This document shows, in pieces, positions 10,357-21,220 of a DNA stretch of 64,000 nt (positions are counted from its first letter, which is position 1; each line of letters starts with the position of its first letter). The notes under the pieces are model-generated. The model did no database searches and was not told where the DNA came from. It was given only the letters and a program-made list of their open reading frames with translations. The stretch comes from Phaeosaccion multiseriatum (taxonomy: Eukaryota > Ochrophyta, other classes): positions 1,302,001 through 1,366,000 of the forward strand of contig OZ218952.1 in the NCBI GenBank assembly GCA_965112735.1, written 5' to 3'. The position numbers were made by a program, and so were the translations under genes.

Positions 10357-11533
10357 GCGGCTCACACCATGGGTGGGCAGCTGCCGGCGGGCGAAATCGG
10401 CCGGGGCAGCCAGGGAGCGGCCGAGGAGGTAGGAAGTTAGGACCATCTCTACCACACGCCCTTGGAAGGGCGCGCATTTGTCTGGACACCATTGTTGAAG
10501 CTGCTAGGCTCGAGGGTTGTGCATGTAAAAGTAGATACTGTAGAATATGGGGAGAAGGGGGGGGAGGGAGGGCGAGGAAAAGCTGAACGAACCTGCAAGA
10601 TCTTCGCTTCGAGCGAGATGGCTCACAAGGGGTTTAGAGAATATGCACTACCCGAGGAGAGAACAGACCGTAGGACAAGGCCACGAGGCCAGCCAATAGG
10701 AGGAATGTGATGTGAGGAACCATCCCTCCCAGACTGATCGCTCCACCTTCAGTCATCTGTGAGCACGAGATGCATCTGTAGGCAGGGGGGGTGCTCTTTG
10801 AGGGACGAGGCGGGGAAGAGGAAGAAAGGGTCACTGAGGAACCGCTCATGGCTCAGAAGGTAGTGGTTGGGGGGGGGAATAAATATATTGACTTAATAGG
10901 AATCACCTTATAAACTGAAACTGGAAGTGTGCGCGAGTGTTTGTGTGTATGTGTTTATGTGTGCGGGGGGGGGGGTTGTTACTCCCCCTCTGGGTCAGGG
11001 AGAGGGAAGGCAGGACCTGCTCCGCGGTTGAGCCGGCCCAGGAAGGCGCGTTCACGCTCCGAGAGCCACATCTGGTGACTGCAGCTAACGATCCGGCGGA
11101 GTCGGGTCAGGACGTGGCCCTTGATGGTAGAGGAGCCGGTGCGGCCGGTGCGAGAGACGACGTGTTCGGCGAGGGCGTGTAGGCACTAAGAGGGACTGCG
11201 CCTGTGAGCCGAGTCGTCCGTGCGTCTCGATGGCGAAGGTCGTGAGGCGAACTCGCTCTGGGTCGTAGGTGTTGGCGTAGTGCCGCTCCTTGCAGGTCTC
11301 GCGGTGGGCTGCTGCCGCGCCCGGTCTGGTGTCTGGTGTCCAGAGGGAGAAAAAAAAAAAAGGACGTTATCGAAACTGCCACTTCAACTACAATGTAGAT
11401 TCGTGCTTTTTTTGTAACTGCCTGCGCTGGCGAGAAAAACTCTCCTTCTCTCCCTCCTTCCTCAAGAGCAAGAGAACGCCCGAAGAAATAAACAGAGGGG
11501 AGTGGTAGCACGCAAGAGGTCTCCAGTCCAAAG
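10357..11533 (+). other. Unit 3-4 spacer with a replaced upstream segment
   Basis: The first half matches the other unit spacers as far as GCTCAGAAGGTAGTGG (about 10866). From there to about 11450 the sequence is unique and replaces the region found upstream of the other units. It includes a short GT-rich run near 10928-10975, an A-run near 11350 and GC-rich stretches. The common leader resumes near 11455. No convincing gene is seen. Confidence 0.5.
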
Positions 11534-14501
11534 ATGATGCGCATACTGGTCCAGAAGGAGACATACCAGTACTCTCCGCCCACCCCCCGGAGTGGGGATG
11601 AACTTGTTTGGTGTCCTCCCCCCCCCCCCTTTCGTCAGAGACTCAAGCCAAATGGGGAATGGGAAGCGTCGGGTCATTGGACAGCCAAGTCGGAGAGTAT
11701 CTCGCTGATTGTGGAGACGGGAAGTCGAAAGCAGATGGAAGAGAACGTGCTCCAGCAGCTTTCCAGCAGCTGCAGCAACAAGAACAAGGATACGCCTATC
11801 CAAGAGCAGAGTGATGGAAAGAGCAAGGATTCGGAAGATCACAGCGCAACTGATGTGAGAATGGGCAAGGAAAACAAGGGAGAGACAATCCTCAAAGTTC
11901 GTACTCCCATGGAAGAGGGCGGTGGAGGTGGACGATACATCAAGCTTGGTCGACTGGATGAGACCGGCACCTTTGCTCTCAACGCGGCTCTTGGTGGCGA
12001 TGATACCGTCAGGGAGAGGAGCGAGGCCCTATCGGGAGCCTCAACTGTGGAAGCGGTGATGGAGCGGCTCGGTATGACTGAAGAACTAAAGCTGACAGCA
12101 GACATCTCTGGCAATGTCGGCGACAGGTTTACGTCTGTCCTCAGGAGCGAGGCCATGACAGTATATGCGAAGACGGACCTCTGCCTACTGCCCAAGGTGA
12201 CCAAGGACGAGGGGGGCGAGAATGATGACGGCGAAGAGCTTTTTGTGCGTCCAGTGATGGGCATAGTGCAAATGCAGGAGTATAAGGTTAATGTCCTCTT
12301 CAAGGAGGAGAGCCACACCATCAAGACGGATTGCAGGAACTTGTCGTCCTTTGCCCGTGAAATTGCAAACCTCACCGGCGTGCCTAGGAGGAGGCAGGAG
12401 CTGTCGTTCATTCACTACCCCAGAGAGGAAGGGAAAGAGGGCGAGGTGAGAGCGGAGGCGGACAAGGAAGGAGAATCGCAGTCAACTCCCTCCCTCCCTC
12501 CCTCCCTCCCTCCCTCCCTCCCTCCCTCCCTCCCTCCCTCCCTCCCTCCCTCCCTCCCTCCCTCCCTCCCTCCCTCCCTCCCTCCCTCCCTCCCTCCCTC
12601 CCTCCCTCCCTCCCTCCCTCCCTCCCTCCCTCCCTCCCTCCCTCCCTCCCTCCCTCCCTCCCTCCCTCCCTCCCTCCCTCCCTCCCTCCCTCCCTCCCTC
12701 CCTCCCTCCCTCCCTCCCTCCCTCCCTCCCTCCCTCCCTCCCTCCCTCCCTCCCTCCCTCCCTCCCTCCCTCCCTCCTCCCTGCCTCCCTCCCTCCCTCC
12801 ATCCATCCATGCATCCATCCATCCATCCATCCATCCATCCATGCATCCATCCATCCATCCATCCATCCATCCATCCATCCATCCATCCATCCATCCATCC
12901 ATCCATCCATCCATCCATCCATCCATCCATCCATCCATCCCTCCCTCCCTCCCTCCATCCATCCATCCATCCATCCATCCATCCATCCATCCATCCATCC
13001 ATCCATCCATCCATCCATCCATCCATCCATCCATCCATCCATCCATCCATCCATCCATCCATCCATCCATCCCTCCCTCCTTCCCTCCATCTCTCCCTCC
13101 CCCCTTCCCTCCCTCTCTCCCTTTATCCCTCCCTGACCCCCTCCCTGCCTCCTTCCTTGCCTCCCTCCCTTCCTCCCTCCCTCACCAGATGACTGTTCTG
13201 AACTCGGATAGCTATGACGAGTTTTGTGAACTTGTGATCAACTGCCCAGCCGATACGGTCCCTACACTCGTACTTCAGGACAAAGGTGATCTGAAGAATC
13301 GGTTCTTTGGCCGTAGCATGCAAGTCTTTGTGAGGCATCTAACCGGAAAGACCATCTCCGTGTGGGTGGACCCTTCCACTACCGTCGACGGTTTGAAGAA
13401 GGAGATTCGGGATTTGGACGGCATCCCTCCTGATGAACAGAGGCTGATCTATGCGGGGTGTCAGCTGGAGGACTGGCGCACGCTGTCCGAGTACAGGATA
13501 GCGGCGGAAGGAACGATTCACCTGGTGTTGCGGCTACGTGGAGGCATGTACGTGCCCGCTACGGGGGGTGCACGGATCCCCCGCGGGTACACTGCGTGCT
13601 GTGTGGAAGCCCCTCGCTCTGCTGGCGGCCGCGAGGGCGACGACGTGCTCCTGCCCGTGAAGGGGTCAATCAGTCTCCAGAGCCTCTGCAGAGACGTTCT
13701 CCTGCCTGCTGTCCAGGACGCCATTCTTCGGGGGCCGCAGCCTGGGTCCAGCCCTGCCGAGGCTGCTCTCGATGCACACCGTGGGGAAGGGGGCGTGGGA
13801 GGTGCGGCTCAGGAGGAGGACGTGGAGGAGAAGAAGGCCGGCAGTGACGCTCCTCCTGCCCCTTCCCCGGCCGCGGAAGCGATGCTGCAGGAGCTGCTGG
13901 CGGGCATGGTGTGGGAATGGCAGACCGACCCGGCCAAGACGCCGGAGCAGCTGCTGGAGAGCAGAGGGCTGGAGGCCTCAGAAGGTTACTTGGCGCTGCT
14001 CAGGGACACGAGGGCTCGGATCGAAGGTGCGTAGCAAGCCGCTACAGGCTCTTGGTGGGGGGTGGGGTCGGACACTATATACACTTTTTGTGTTTGGGAG
14101 GGCTTCAGAGACAAGACTGAGTCTACACATTTCTCCCTCAGTTGATCGGTTGGTTCGACCTGGCTGTGTCGATCGGACTCTTGGGCCGAACCAAGTTGGC
14201 ACGCTTCACATCCGTGCCATCAGCCAGCTCCCTGTCCTGCTGCTCGCTTATTTCTCATTTGCTCGCTCTGTCGCTCCTCGCTCGCCCTTGCCCTCGTGTT
14301 TATTTCGGCTGCTTCGCGTCAATGCGGCGTGTGGCAGCAGGGAAAGCCCGCAATGGCCAGCAGGAGCGGGGCGAGAGAGCACGTGGACGAGGAGGAGGAA
14401 GAGGGGGAGGACGAGGTGGAGAAGGAGGAGAGCGCGGAAGGTCGTGGCGGCGACGACAAAGCCGCAGGGCCAGACAGGCCGCAGCGCGTAGAGAAGCCTG
14501 A
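11534..14501 (+). CDS. Unit 4: ubiquitin-domain tandem-array protein
   Basis: Predicted exons are 11534-12445, 13189-14026 and 14338 (or 14341)-14501, about 637 residues. The ubiquitin domain starts [17 protein letters not shown] and ends [11 protein letters not shown]. K6 is Arg, K48 is Cys and K63 is Ala. In exon 1 a segment found in all other plus-strand units ([17 protein letters not shown]) is replaced by an unrelated in-frame sequence, [18 protein letters not shown], before the shared MTVYAKTD. The C-terminal module carries the VKGSISLQS version rather than VTASTTLQN. The unspliced exon 1 frame runs far into the CCCT/CCAT tract but stops at 13192. Function unknown. Confidence 0.63.
12446..13188 (+). 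repeat. Unit 4 intron with composite CCCT and CCAT microsatellite
   Basis: The 743-bp intron holds a pure (CCCT)n block at about 12487-12795, then a (CCAT)n block at about 12796-13072 broken once by CCCT units near 12940-12955, then a short CCCT-like stretch and the CTCACCAG acceptor. The change from CCCT to CCAT is abrupt and is unique to this unit. Confidence 0.85.
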
Positions 14502-15044
14502 GCCACACCATCGGTGGGCAGCTGCCGGCGGGCGAGGCGGCCGGGGCAGCCAGGGAGCGGCCGAGGAGGTAGGAGGTTAGCACCATCTCTACCACACACC
14601 CTTGGAAGGGCGCGCATTTGTCTGGACACCAGATCCTGTGTTGTACCAACATGCATTTTGGTTTTTCGGCCACCTTTGTTGAAGTTGCTAGGCTCGAGGG
14701 TTGTGCATATAAAAGTAGATACTGTAGAATATGGGGAGAAGGGGGGGAGGGAGGGCGAGCAACAAGCTGAACGAACATGTAAGATCCTTGCTTCGAGCGA
14801 GATGGCTCACAAGGGGTTTAGAGAATATGCACTACCCGAGGAGAGACCAGCTCGTAGGACAAGGCCACAAGGCCAGCCAATAGGAGGAATGTGATATGAG
14901 GAACCATCTCTCCCAGACTGATCGCTCCACCTTCCATCATCAGTGAACACGAGATGCATCTGTAGGCAGGGGGGGTGCTCTTTGAGGGACGAGGCGGGGA
15001 AGAGGAAGGAAGGGTCACTGAGGAACCGCTCATGGCTCAGAAGG
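14502..15044 (+). other. Unit 4-5 spacer, proximal part
   Basis: This follows the standard unit spacer up to the insertion site of the inverted-repeat element. It carries one extra insertion of about 40 bp near 14631-14673, containing TGTTGTACCAACATGCATTT, that other spacers lack between CTGGACACCA and TTGTTGAAG. No gene is seen. Confidence 0.45.
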
Positions 15045-15051
15045 TAGTGGT

Positions 15052-15547
15052 TCGGCCCCATGCACGCCTAGCGGTTTTGCTCTAGGCCGCTAGGCCGCTA
15101 GGCCGCTCGGCCTTCGGCCGATCTAGGCCTAGGCCGGCGGCCTCCGGCCGCTCTAGGCCGCTCACTTTTCAGTCCTAGGCGGCCTATATAGCCCGCCTCT
15201 AGGCAGCCTCCCAGTGACCGTGGGCGCGTGCGTGGTGCCGCCCAGCCAGTGGGTAGCAGCACACCTGTAGGTCTGCACTCCTCGTAGGGCCAGCGAGGCG
15301 GAAGAGACAACACGAACCAAGTCTACTCCTCACTTCCAATCCCATGCAATGAAACTGACTACTCTTTGCACTCTGGGCACTCCCACCGTCCCCCTAGTTG
15401 GCTGGCGTCTGCCCTAGGCCGCGCGGGCCTCCGGCCCGCCTAGGCCGCCTAGGCGGTGGCATATAAATAGGCCGAGGGCCTACGGCCCTCGCTAGGCGGG
15501 GCAATTTTCCCAAATAGGCCTAGGCCGCTAGGCGTGCATGGGGCCGA
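15052..15547. mobile_element. 496-bp non-autonomous terminal-inverted-repeat element
   Basis: The element has perfect 23-bp terminal inverted repeats: the left end starts TCGGCCCCATGCACGCC and the right end finishes GGCGTGCATGGGGCCGA. It is flanked by a 7-bp direct duplication, TAGTGGT, at 15045-15051 and 15548-15554. The empty site is preserved in sister spacers (for example between units 5 and 6), where GGTAGTGGTAGGGAGG is uninterrupted, so insertion is directly shown. The interior is rich in CTAGGC/GCCTAG motifs and short palindromes and has no transposase frame. The superfamily is uncertain: a 7-bp duplication does not clearly fit a single class. Confidence 0.9.
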
Positions 15548-15755
15548 TAGTGGTAGGGAGGAGGAGAGGAGGAAAAGGGCGCCACATCATGCCACCTTAA
15601 ATTTAAATTCATGGTGGGAAAACTGAAACTGCGTTTGGTGACTGCACTGCGGAGGGGCGGGGAATGTCCTTCTCTCCCTCCTTCCTCAAGCAAGGGAACG
15701 CCCGAAGAAATAAACGGAGGGGAGTGGTAGCACGCAAGGGGTCTCCAGTCCAAAG

Positions 15756-18491
15756 ATGGTGCGCATACTGGTCCAGAAGGAGACATACCAGTACTCTCCG
15801 CCGACCCCCCGGAGTGGGGATGAACTTGTTTGCTGTCCTTCCCCCCCCTCCTTTCGTCAGAGACTCAAGCCAAATGGGGAATGGGAAGCGTCGGGTCATT
15901 GGACAGCCAAGTCGGAGAGTATCTCGCTGATTGTGGAGACGGGAAGTCGAAAGCAGATGGAAGAGAAAGTGCTCCAGCAGCTTTCCAGCAGCTGCAGCAA
16001 CAAGAACAAGGATATCCAAAAGCACGGTGATGGAAAGAGCAAGGACTCGGAAGGTCACAGCGCAGTTGATGTGAGAAGGGGGAAGGAAAACAAGGGAGAG
16101 ACAATCCTCAAAGTCCGTACTCCCATGGAAGAGGGCGGTGGAGGTGGACGATACATCAAGCTTGGTCGACTGGATGAGACCGGCACCTTTGCTCTCAACG
16201 CGGCTCTTGGTGGCGATGATACCGTCAGGGGGAGGAGCGAGGCCCTCTCTGGAGCCTCAACTGTGGAAGCGGTGATGAAGCGGCTCGGTAGGACTCAAGA
16301 ACTGAAGCTGAGTGCAGTGGCAGACGACGACATCGCTGCCGCCCAGGAGGGGACGGTCGTGAGAGGAGGCATGACAGTATATGCGAAGACGTGGTGGCCC
16401 AAGGTGACCAAGGACGAGGGGGGCGAGAATGATGACGGCGAAGAGCTTTTTGTGCGTCCGGTGATGGGCATAATGCAAATGCAGGAGTATAAGGTTAATG
16501 TCCTCTTCAAGGAGGAGAGCCACACCATCAAGACAGATTGCAGGAACTTGTCGGCCTTTGCCCGTGAAATTGCAAACCTCACCGGCGTGCCTAGGAGGAG
16601 GCAGGAGCTGTCGTTCATTCACTACCCCAGAGAGGAAGGGAAAGAGGGCGAGGTGAGAGTGGGGGCGGACAAGGAAGGGGAATCGCAGTCAACTCCCTAC
16701 CACCCTTAGTCACTCACTCACTGCATCCCTCTCTCCTCCCTCCCTCCCTCTTTCCGTCCTACCCTCAGTCCCTCCCTTCCTCCCTCCCTGCCTCCCTTCG
16801 TCCCTCCCTCCCTCCTTCCGTCCTACCCTCCCTCCCTCCTTCCCTCCGTCCCTCCCTCCCTCCCTCCCTCCCTCCCTCCCTCCCTCCCTCCCTCCCTCCC
16901 TCCCTCCCTCCCTCCCTCCCTCCCTCCCTCCCTCCCTCCCTCCCTCCCTCCCTCCCTCCCTCCCTCCCTCCCTCCCTCCCTCCCTCCCTCCCTCCCTCCC
17001 TCCCTCCCTCCCTCCCTCCCTCCCTCCCTCCCTCCCTCCCTCCCTCTCTCCCTCCCTCCCTCCCTCCCTCCCTCCCTCCTTCCCTCCCTCTCTCCCTCCC
17101 TCCCTCCTTCCCTGACTCCCTCCCTGCCTCCCTCCCTGCCTCCCTCCCTCCCTCCCTCCCTCCCTCCCTCCCTTCCTCACCAGATGACTGTTCTGAACTT
17201 GGATAGCTATGACGAGTTTTGTGAACTCGTGACCAACTGCCCAGCCGATACGGTCCCTACACTCCTACTTCAGGACAAGGGTGATCTGAAGAATCGGTAC
17301 TTTGGCCGTAGTATGCAAGTCTTTGTGAAGACTATAACTGGAAAGACCATCTCCGTGTGGGTGGAGCCTTCCACTACCGTCGCAGCTTTCAAGAAGGAGA
17401 TTGAGGCCAGCGTAGGCATGCCTCCTGATCAGCAGAGGCTGATCTATGCGGGGTGTCATGACTTGGAGGACTGGCGCACGCTGTCCGACTACAGGATACC
17501 GATGGGAGGAACGATTCACCTGGTGTTGTGGCTACGTGGAGGCATGTACGTGCCCGCTACGGGGGGTGCACGGATCCCCCCCGGGTACACTGCGTGCTGT
17601 GTGGAAGCCCCTCGCTCTGCTGGCGGCCGCGAGGGCGACGACGTGCTCCTGCCCGTGAAGGGGTCAATCAGTCTCCAGAACCTCTGCAAAGACGTTCTCC
17701 TGCCTGCTGTCCAGGACGCCATTCTTCGGGGGCCGCAGCCTGGGTCCAGCCCTGCCGAGGCTGCTCTCGATGCACACCGTGGGGAAGGGGGCGTGGGAGG
17801 TGCGGCTGAGGAGGAGGACGTGGAGGAGAAGAAGGCCGGCAGTGACGCTCCTCCTGCCCCTTCACCGGCCGCGGAAGCGATGCTGCAGGAGCTGCTGGCG
17901 GGCATGGTGTGGGAATGGCAGACCGACCCGGCCAAGACGCCGGAGCAGCTGCTGGAGAGCAGAGGGCTGGAGGCCTCAGAAGGTTACTTGGCGCTGCTCA
18001 GGGACGCGAGGGCTCGGATCGAAGGTGCGTAGCAAGCCGCTACAGGCTATTGGTGGGGGGTGGGGTTGGACACTATATACACTTTTTGTGTTTGGGGAGG
18101 GCTTCAGAGACAAGACTGAGTCCGTAGTGTTTTGATCGGTCGGTTCGACTTGGCTGTGTCGATCGGATTCTTGAGCCGAACCGCGTTGACACGCTTCACA
18201 TCCGTGCCATCAGCCAGCCCCCTGTCCTGCTGCTCGTTTATTTCTCACTTGCTCGCTCTGTCGCTCCTCGCTCGCCCTTGCCCTCGTGTTTGTTTCGGCT
18301 GCTTCGCGTCAATGCGGCGTGTGGCAGCAGGGAAAGCCCGCAATGGCCAGCAGGAACGGGGCGAGAGAACACGCGGACGAGGAGGAGGAAGAGGGGGAGG
18401 ACGAGGTGGAGAAGGAGGAGAGCGCGGAAGGTCGTGGCGGCGACGACAAAGCCGCAGGGCCAGACAGGCCGCAGCGCGTAGAGAAGCCTGA
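15756..18491 (+). CDS. Unit 5: ubiquitin-domain tandem-array protein
   Basis: Predicted exons are 15756-16652, 17184-18024 and 18328 (or 18331)-18491, about 633 residues. The start reads MVRILVQKE rather than MMR. The ubiquitin domain begins [13 protein letters not shown] and ends [11 protein letters not shown], so L8 is Ile and the tail has Trp where ubiquitin has Arg72. K48 is Cys with the extra residue seen in unit 3, and K63 is Met. Exon 1 closely matches unit 3 (both have the PYHP stop inside the intron), while the C-terminal module has VKGSISLQN as in unit 4, so the copy is a mosaic. The inverted-repeat element lies about 200 bp upstream of its start and may affect its promoter. Confidence 0.63.
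16653..17183 (+). repeat. Unit 5 intron with CCCT microsatellite
   Basis: The 531-bp intron has a (CCCT)n tract at about 16845-17175, shorter than in unit 3 but with the same proximal sequence (CACTGCATCCCTC then TTTCCGTCCTACCCTCAG). It ends CCTTCCTCACCAG. Confidence 0.85.
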
Positions 18492-19199
18492 GTGACCATC
18501 GGTGGGCAGCTGCCGGCGGGCGAAGGCGGCCGGGGCCGCCAGGGAGCGGCCGAGGAGGTAGGAGGTCAGCACCATCTCTACCACACGCCCTTGGAAGGGC
18601 GCGCATTTGTCTGGACACCATTGTTGAAGTTGCTAGGCTCGAAGGTTGTGCATGTAAAAGTAGATACTGTAGAATATGGGGAGAAGGGGGGGGAGGGAGG
18701 GCGAGCAACAAGCTGAACGAACATGTAAGATCCTTGCTTCGAGCGAGATGGCTCACAAGGGGTTTAGAGAATATGCACTACCCGAGGAGAGAGCAGACCG
18801 TAGGACAAGGCCACGAGGCCAGCCAATAGGAGGAATGTGATATGAGGAACCATCTCTCCCAGACTGATCGCTCCACCTTCCATCATCAGTGAACACGAGA
18901 TGCATCTGTAGGCAGGGGGGGTGCTCTTTGAGGGACGAGGCGGGGAAGAGGAAGGAAGGGTCACTGAGGAACCGCTCATGGCTCAGAAGGTAGTGGTAGG
19001 GAGGAGGAGAGGAGGAAAAGGGTGCCACATCATGCCACCTTAAATTTAAATTCATGGTGGGAAAACTGAAACTGCGTTTGGTGACTGCACTGCGGAGGGG
19101 GCGGGGAATGTCCTCCTCTCCCTCCTTCCTCAAGCAAGGGAACGCCCGAAGAAATAAACGGAGGGGAGTGGTAGCACTCAAGGGGTCTCCAGTCCAAAG
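18492..19199 (+). other. Unit 5-6 spacer, uninterrupted version
   Basis: This is a close copy of the other spacers and contains the intact target site of the element inserted between units 4 and 5 (GGTAGTGGTAGGGAGG near 18990). It ends with the common leader before the unit 6 ATG. No gene is seen. Confidence 0.5.
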
Positions 19200-21220
19200 A
19201 TGATGCGCATACTGGTCCAGAAGGAGACATACCAGTACTCTCCGCCGACCCCCCCCGTTTGCTATCCTTCCCCCCCCCGCTTTCGTCGGAGACTCAAGCC
19301 AAATGGGGAATGGAAAGCGTCGGGTCATTGGACAGTCGAGTCGGAGAGTATCTCGCTGATTGTGGAGACGGGAAGTCGAAAGCAGATGGAAGAGAAAGTG
19401 CTCCAGCAGCTTTCCAGCAGCTGCAGCAACAAGAACAAGGATACGCCTATCCAAAAGCAGAGTGATGGAAAGAGCAAGGATTCGGAAGGTCACAGCGCAG
19501 TTGATGTGAGAATGGGCAAGGAAAACAAGGGAGAGACAATCCTCAAAGTTCGTACTCCCATGGAAGAGGGCGGTGGAGGTGGACGATACAGATACATCAA
19601 GCTTGGTCGACTGGATGAGACCGGCACCTTTGCTCTCAACGCGGCTCTTGGTGGCGATGATACTGCTGCTGATGATGGAACAGACGATACCGTGAGCGTT
19701 TCGAACCAGATTGCTGATGCTTATGAGACTGCTTCTGATGGTAGCGGCGAGGATACTGTGGCCCTCTCGGGAGCCTCAACTGTGGAAGCGGTGATGGAGC
19801 GGCTCGGTATGACTGAAGAACTGAAGCTGACTGCAGTGGCAGACGACGACATCGCTGCCGCCCAGGAGGGGACGGTCGTGAGAGGAGGCATGACAGTATA
19901 TGCGAAGACGGACCCCTGGCTACTGCCCAAGGTGACCAAGGACGATGGGGGCGAGAATTATGACGGCGAAGAGCTTTTTGTGCGTCCGGTGATGGGCATA
20001 ATGCAAATGCAGGAGTTTAAGGTTAATGTCCTCTTCAAAGAGGAGAGCCACACCATCAAGACAGATTGCAGGAACTTGTCGGCCTTTGCCCGTGAAATTG
20101 CAAACCTCACCAGCGTGCCTAGGAGGAGGCAGGAGCTGTCGTTCATTCACTACCGCAGAGAGGAAGGGAAAGAGGGCGAGGTGAGAGCGGAGACGGACAA
20201 GGAAGGAGAATCGCAATCAACTCCCTACCACCCTTAGTCACTCACTCACTGCATCCCTCTCTCCTCCCTCCCTCCCTCTTTCCGTCCTACCCTCAGTCCC
20301 TCCCTCCCTCCCTCCCTCCCTGACCCCCTCCCTCCCTGCCTCGCTCCCTCCGTCCTTCCTTCCTCCCTCACCAGATGACTGTTCTGAACTCGGATAGCTA
20401 TGACGAGTTTTGTGAACTTGTGATCAACTGCCCAGCCGATACGGTCCCTACACTCGTACTTCAGGACAAGGGTGATCTGACGTGTCGGTACTTTGGCCGT
20501 AGCATGCAAGTCTTTGTGAAGACTATAGCTGGAAAGATCATCTCCGTGTGGGTGGAGCCTTCCACTACCGTCGCAGCTTTCAAGAAGGAGATTTATGATT
20601 TGGAGGGCATCGCTCCTGATCAGCAGAGGCTGATCTATGCGGGGCGTCAGCTGGAGGACTGGCGCACGCTGTCCGACTACAGGATAGCGGCGGATGACAC
20701 AATGCACTTGATCCTCCCGCTACGTGGAGGCATGTACAAGCCCGCTACGGGGGGTGCACGGATCCCCCCCGGGTACACTGCGTGCTACGTGGAGGCCCCT
20801 CGCTCTGCTGGCGGCCGCGAGGGCGACGACGTGCTCCTGCCCGTGAAGGGGTCAATGAGTCTCCAGAGCCTCTGCAGAGACATTCTCCTGCCCGCGGTCC
20901 AGCAGTCTATTCGGCGTGGGCCGCAGTCTGAGGCCGGTCCTGCTAGGGCGGCTCTCGACGCAAGCAGCGTGGAAGAGAAGATGGAGGGGAAGGACAGTGA
21001 TGAGGCTCTGGAGGGGAAGGACAGTGATGAGGCTCCTCCTGCCCCTTCCCCGGCCGCGGAAGCGATGCTGCAGGAGCTGCTGTCGAGCATGGTGCAGGAA
21101 GGGCAGCGCGGCCCGGCCAAGACGCCGGAGCAGCTGCTGGAGAGCAGAGGGCTGGAGGCTTCGGATCAGAACTTGATGCTGCTCAGGGACGTGATGGCAC
21201 AGGAGGATCCAGGCGCATAG
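19200..21220 (+). CDS. Unit 6: ubiquitin-domain tandem-array protein, divergent C-terminus
   Basis: Predicted exons are 19200-20180 and 20375-21220, 608 residues. Exon 1 (327 residues) has the longest acidic insertion of the array, including [16 protein letters not shown], which is shared only with unit 1. Intron 1 is short (194 bp). The ubiquitin domain starts [17 protein letters not shown] and ends [11 protein letters not shown]; K48 is Arg, K63 is Ala and V70 is Ile. The C-terminal module differs from units 1-5 after VKGSMSLQS ([19 protein letters not shown]) and is nearly the same as unit 8. The protein ends EDPGA at a TAG with no equivalent of the shared second donor. A GAG|GTGAGT donor follows 23 bases later, possibly a 3' untranslated intron ending near 21420. 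Confidence 0.63.

Noticed and set aside
15060-15540. GC-rich structured region considered as an RNA gene
   Set aside because: The perfect terminal repeats, target duplication and empty sister sites show that it is a transposable element.
8195-18500. Regularly repeated units considered as CRISPR or satellite DNA
   Set aside because: The repeats are whole genes with spliced exons and intronic microsatellites. There are no short repeat-spacer arrays.
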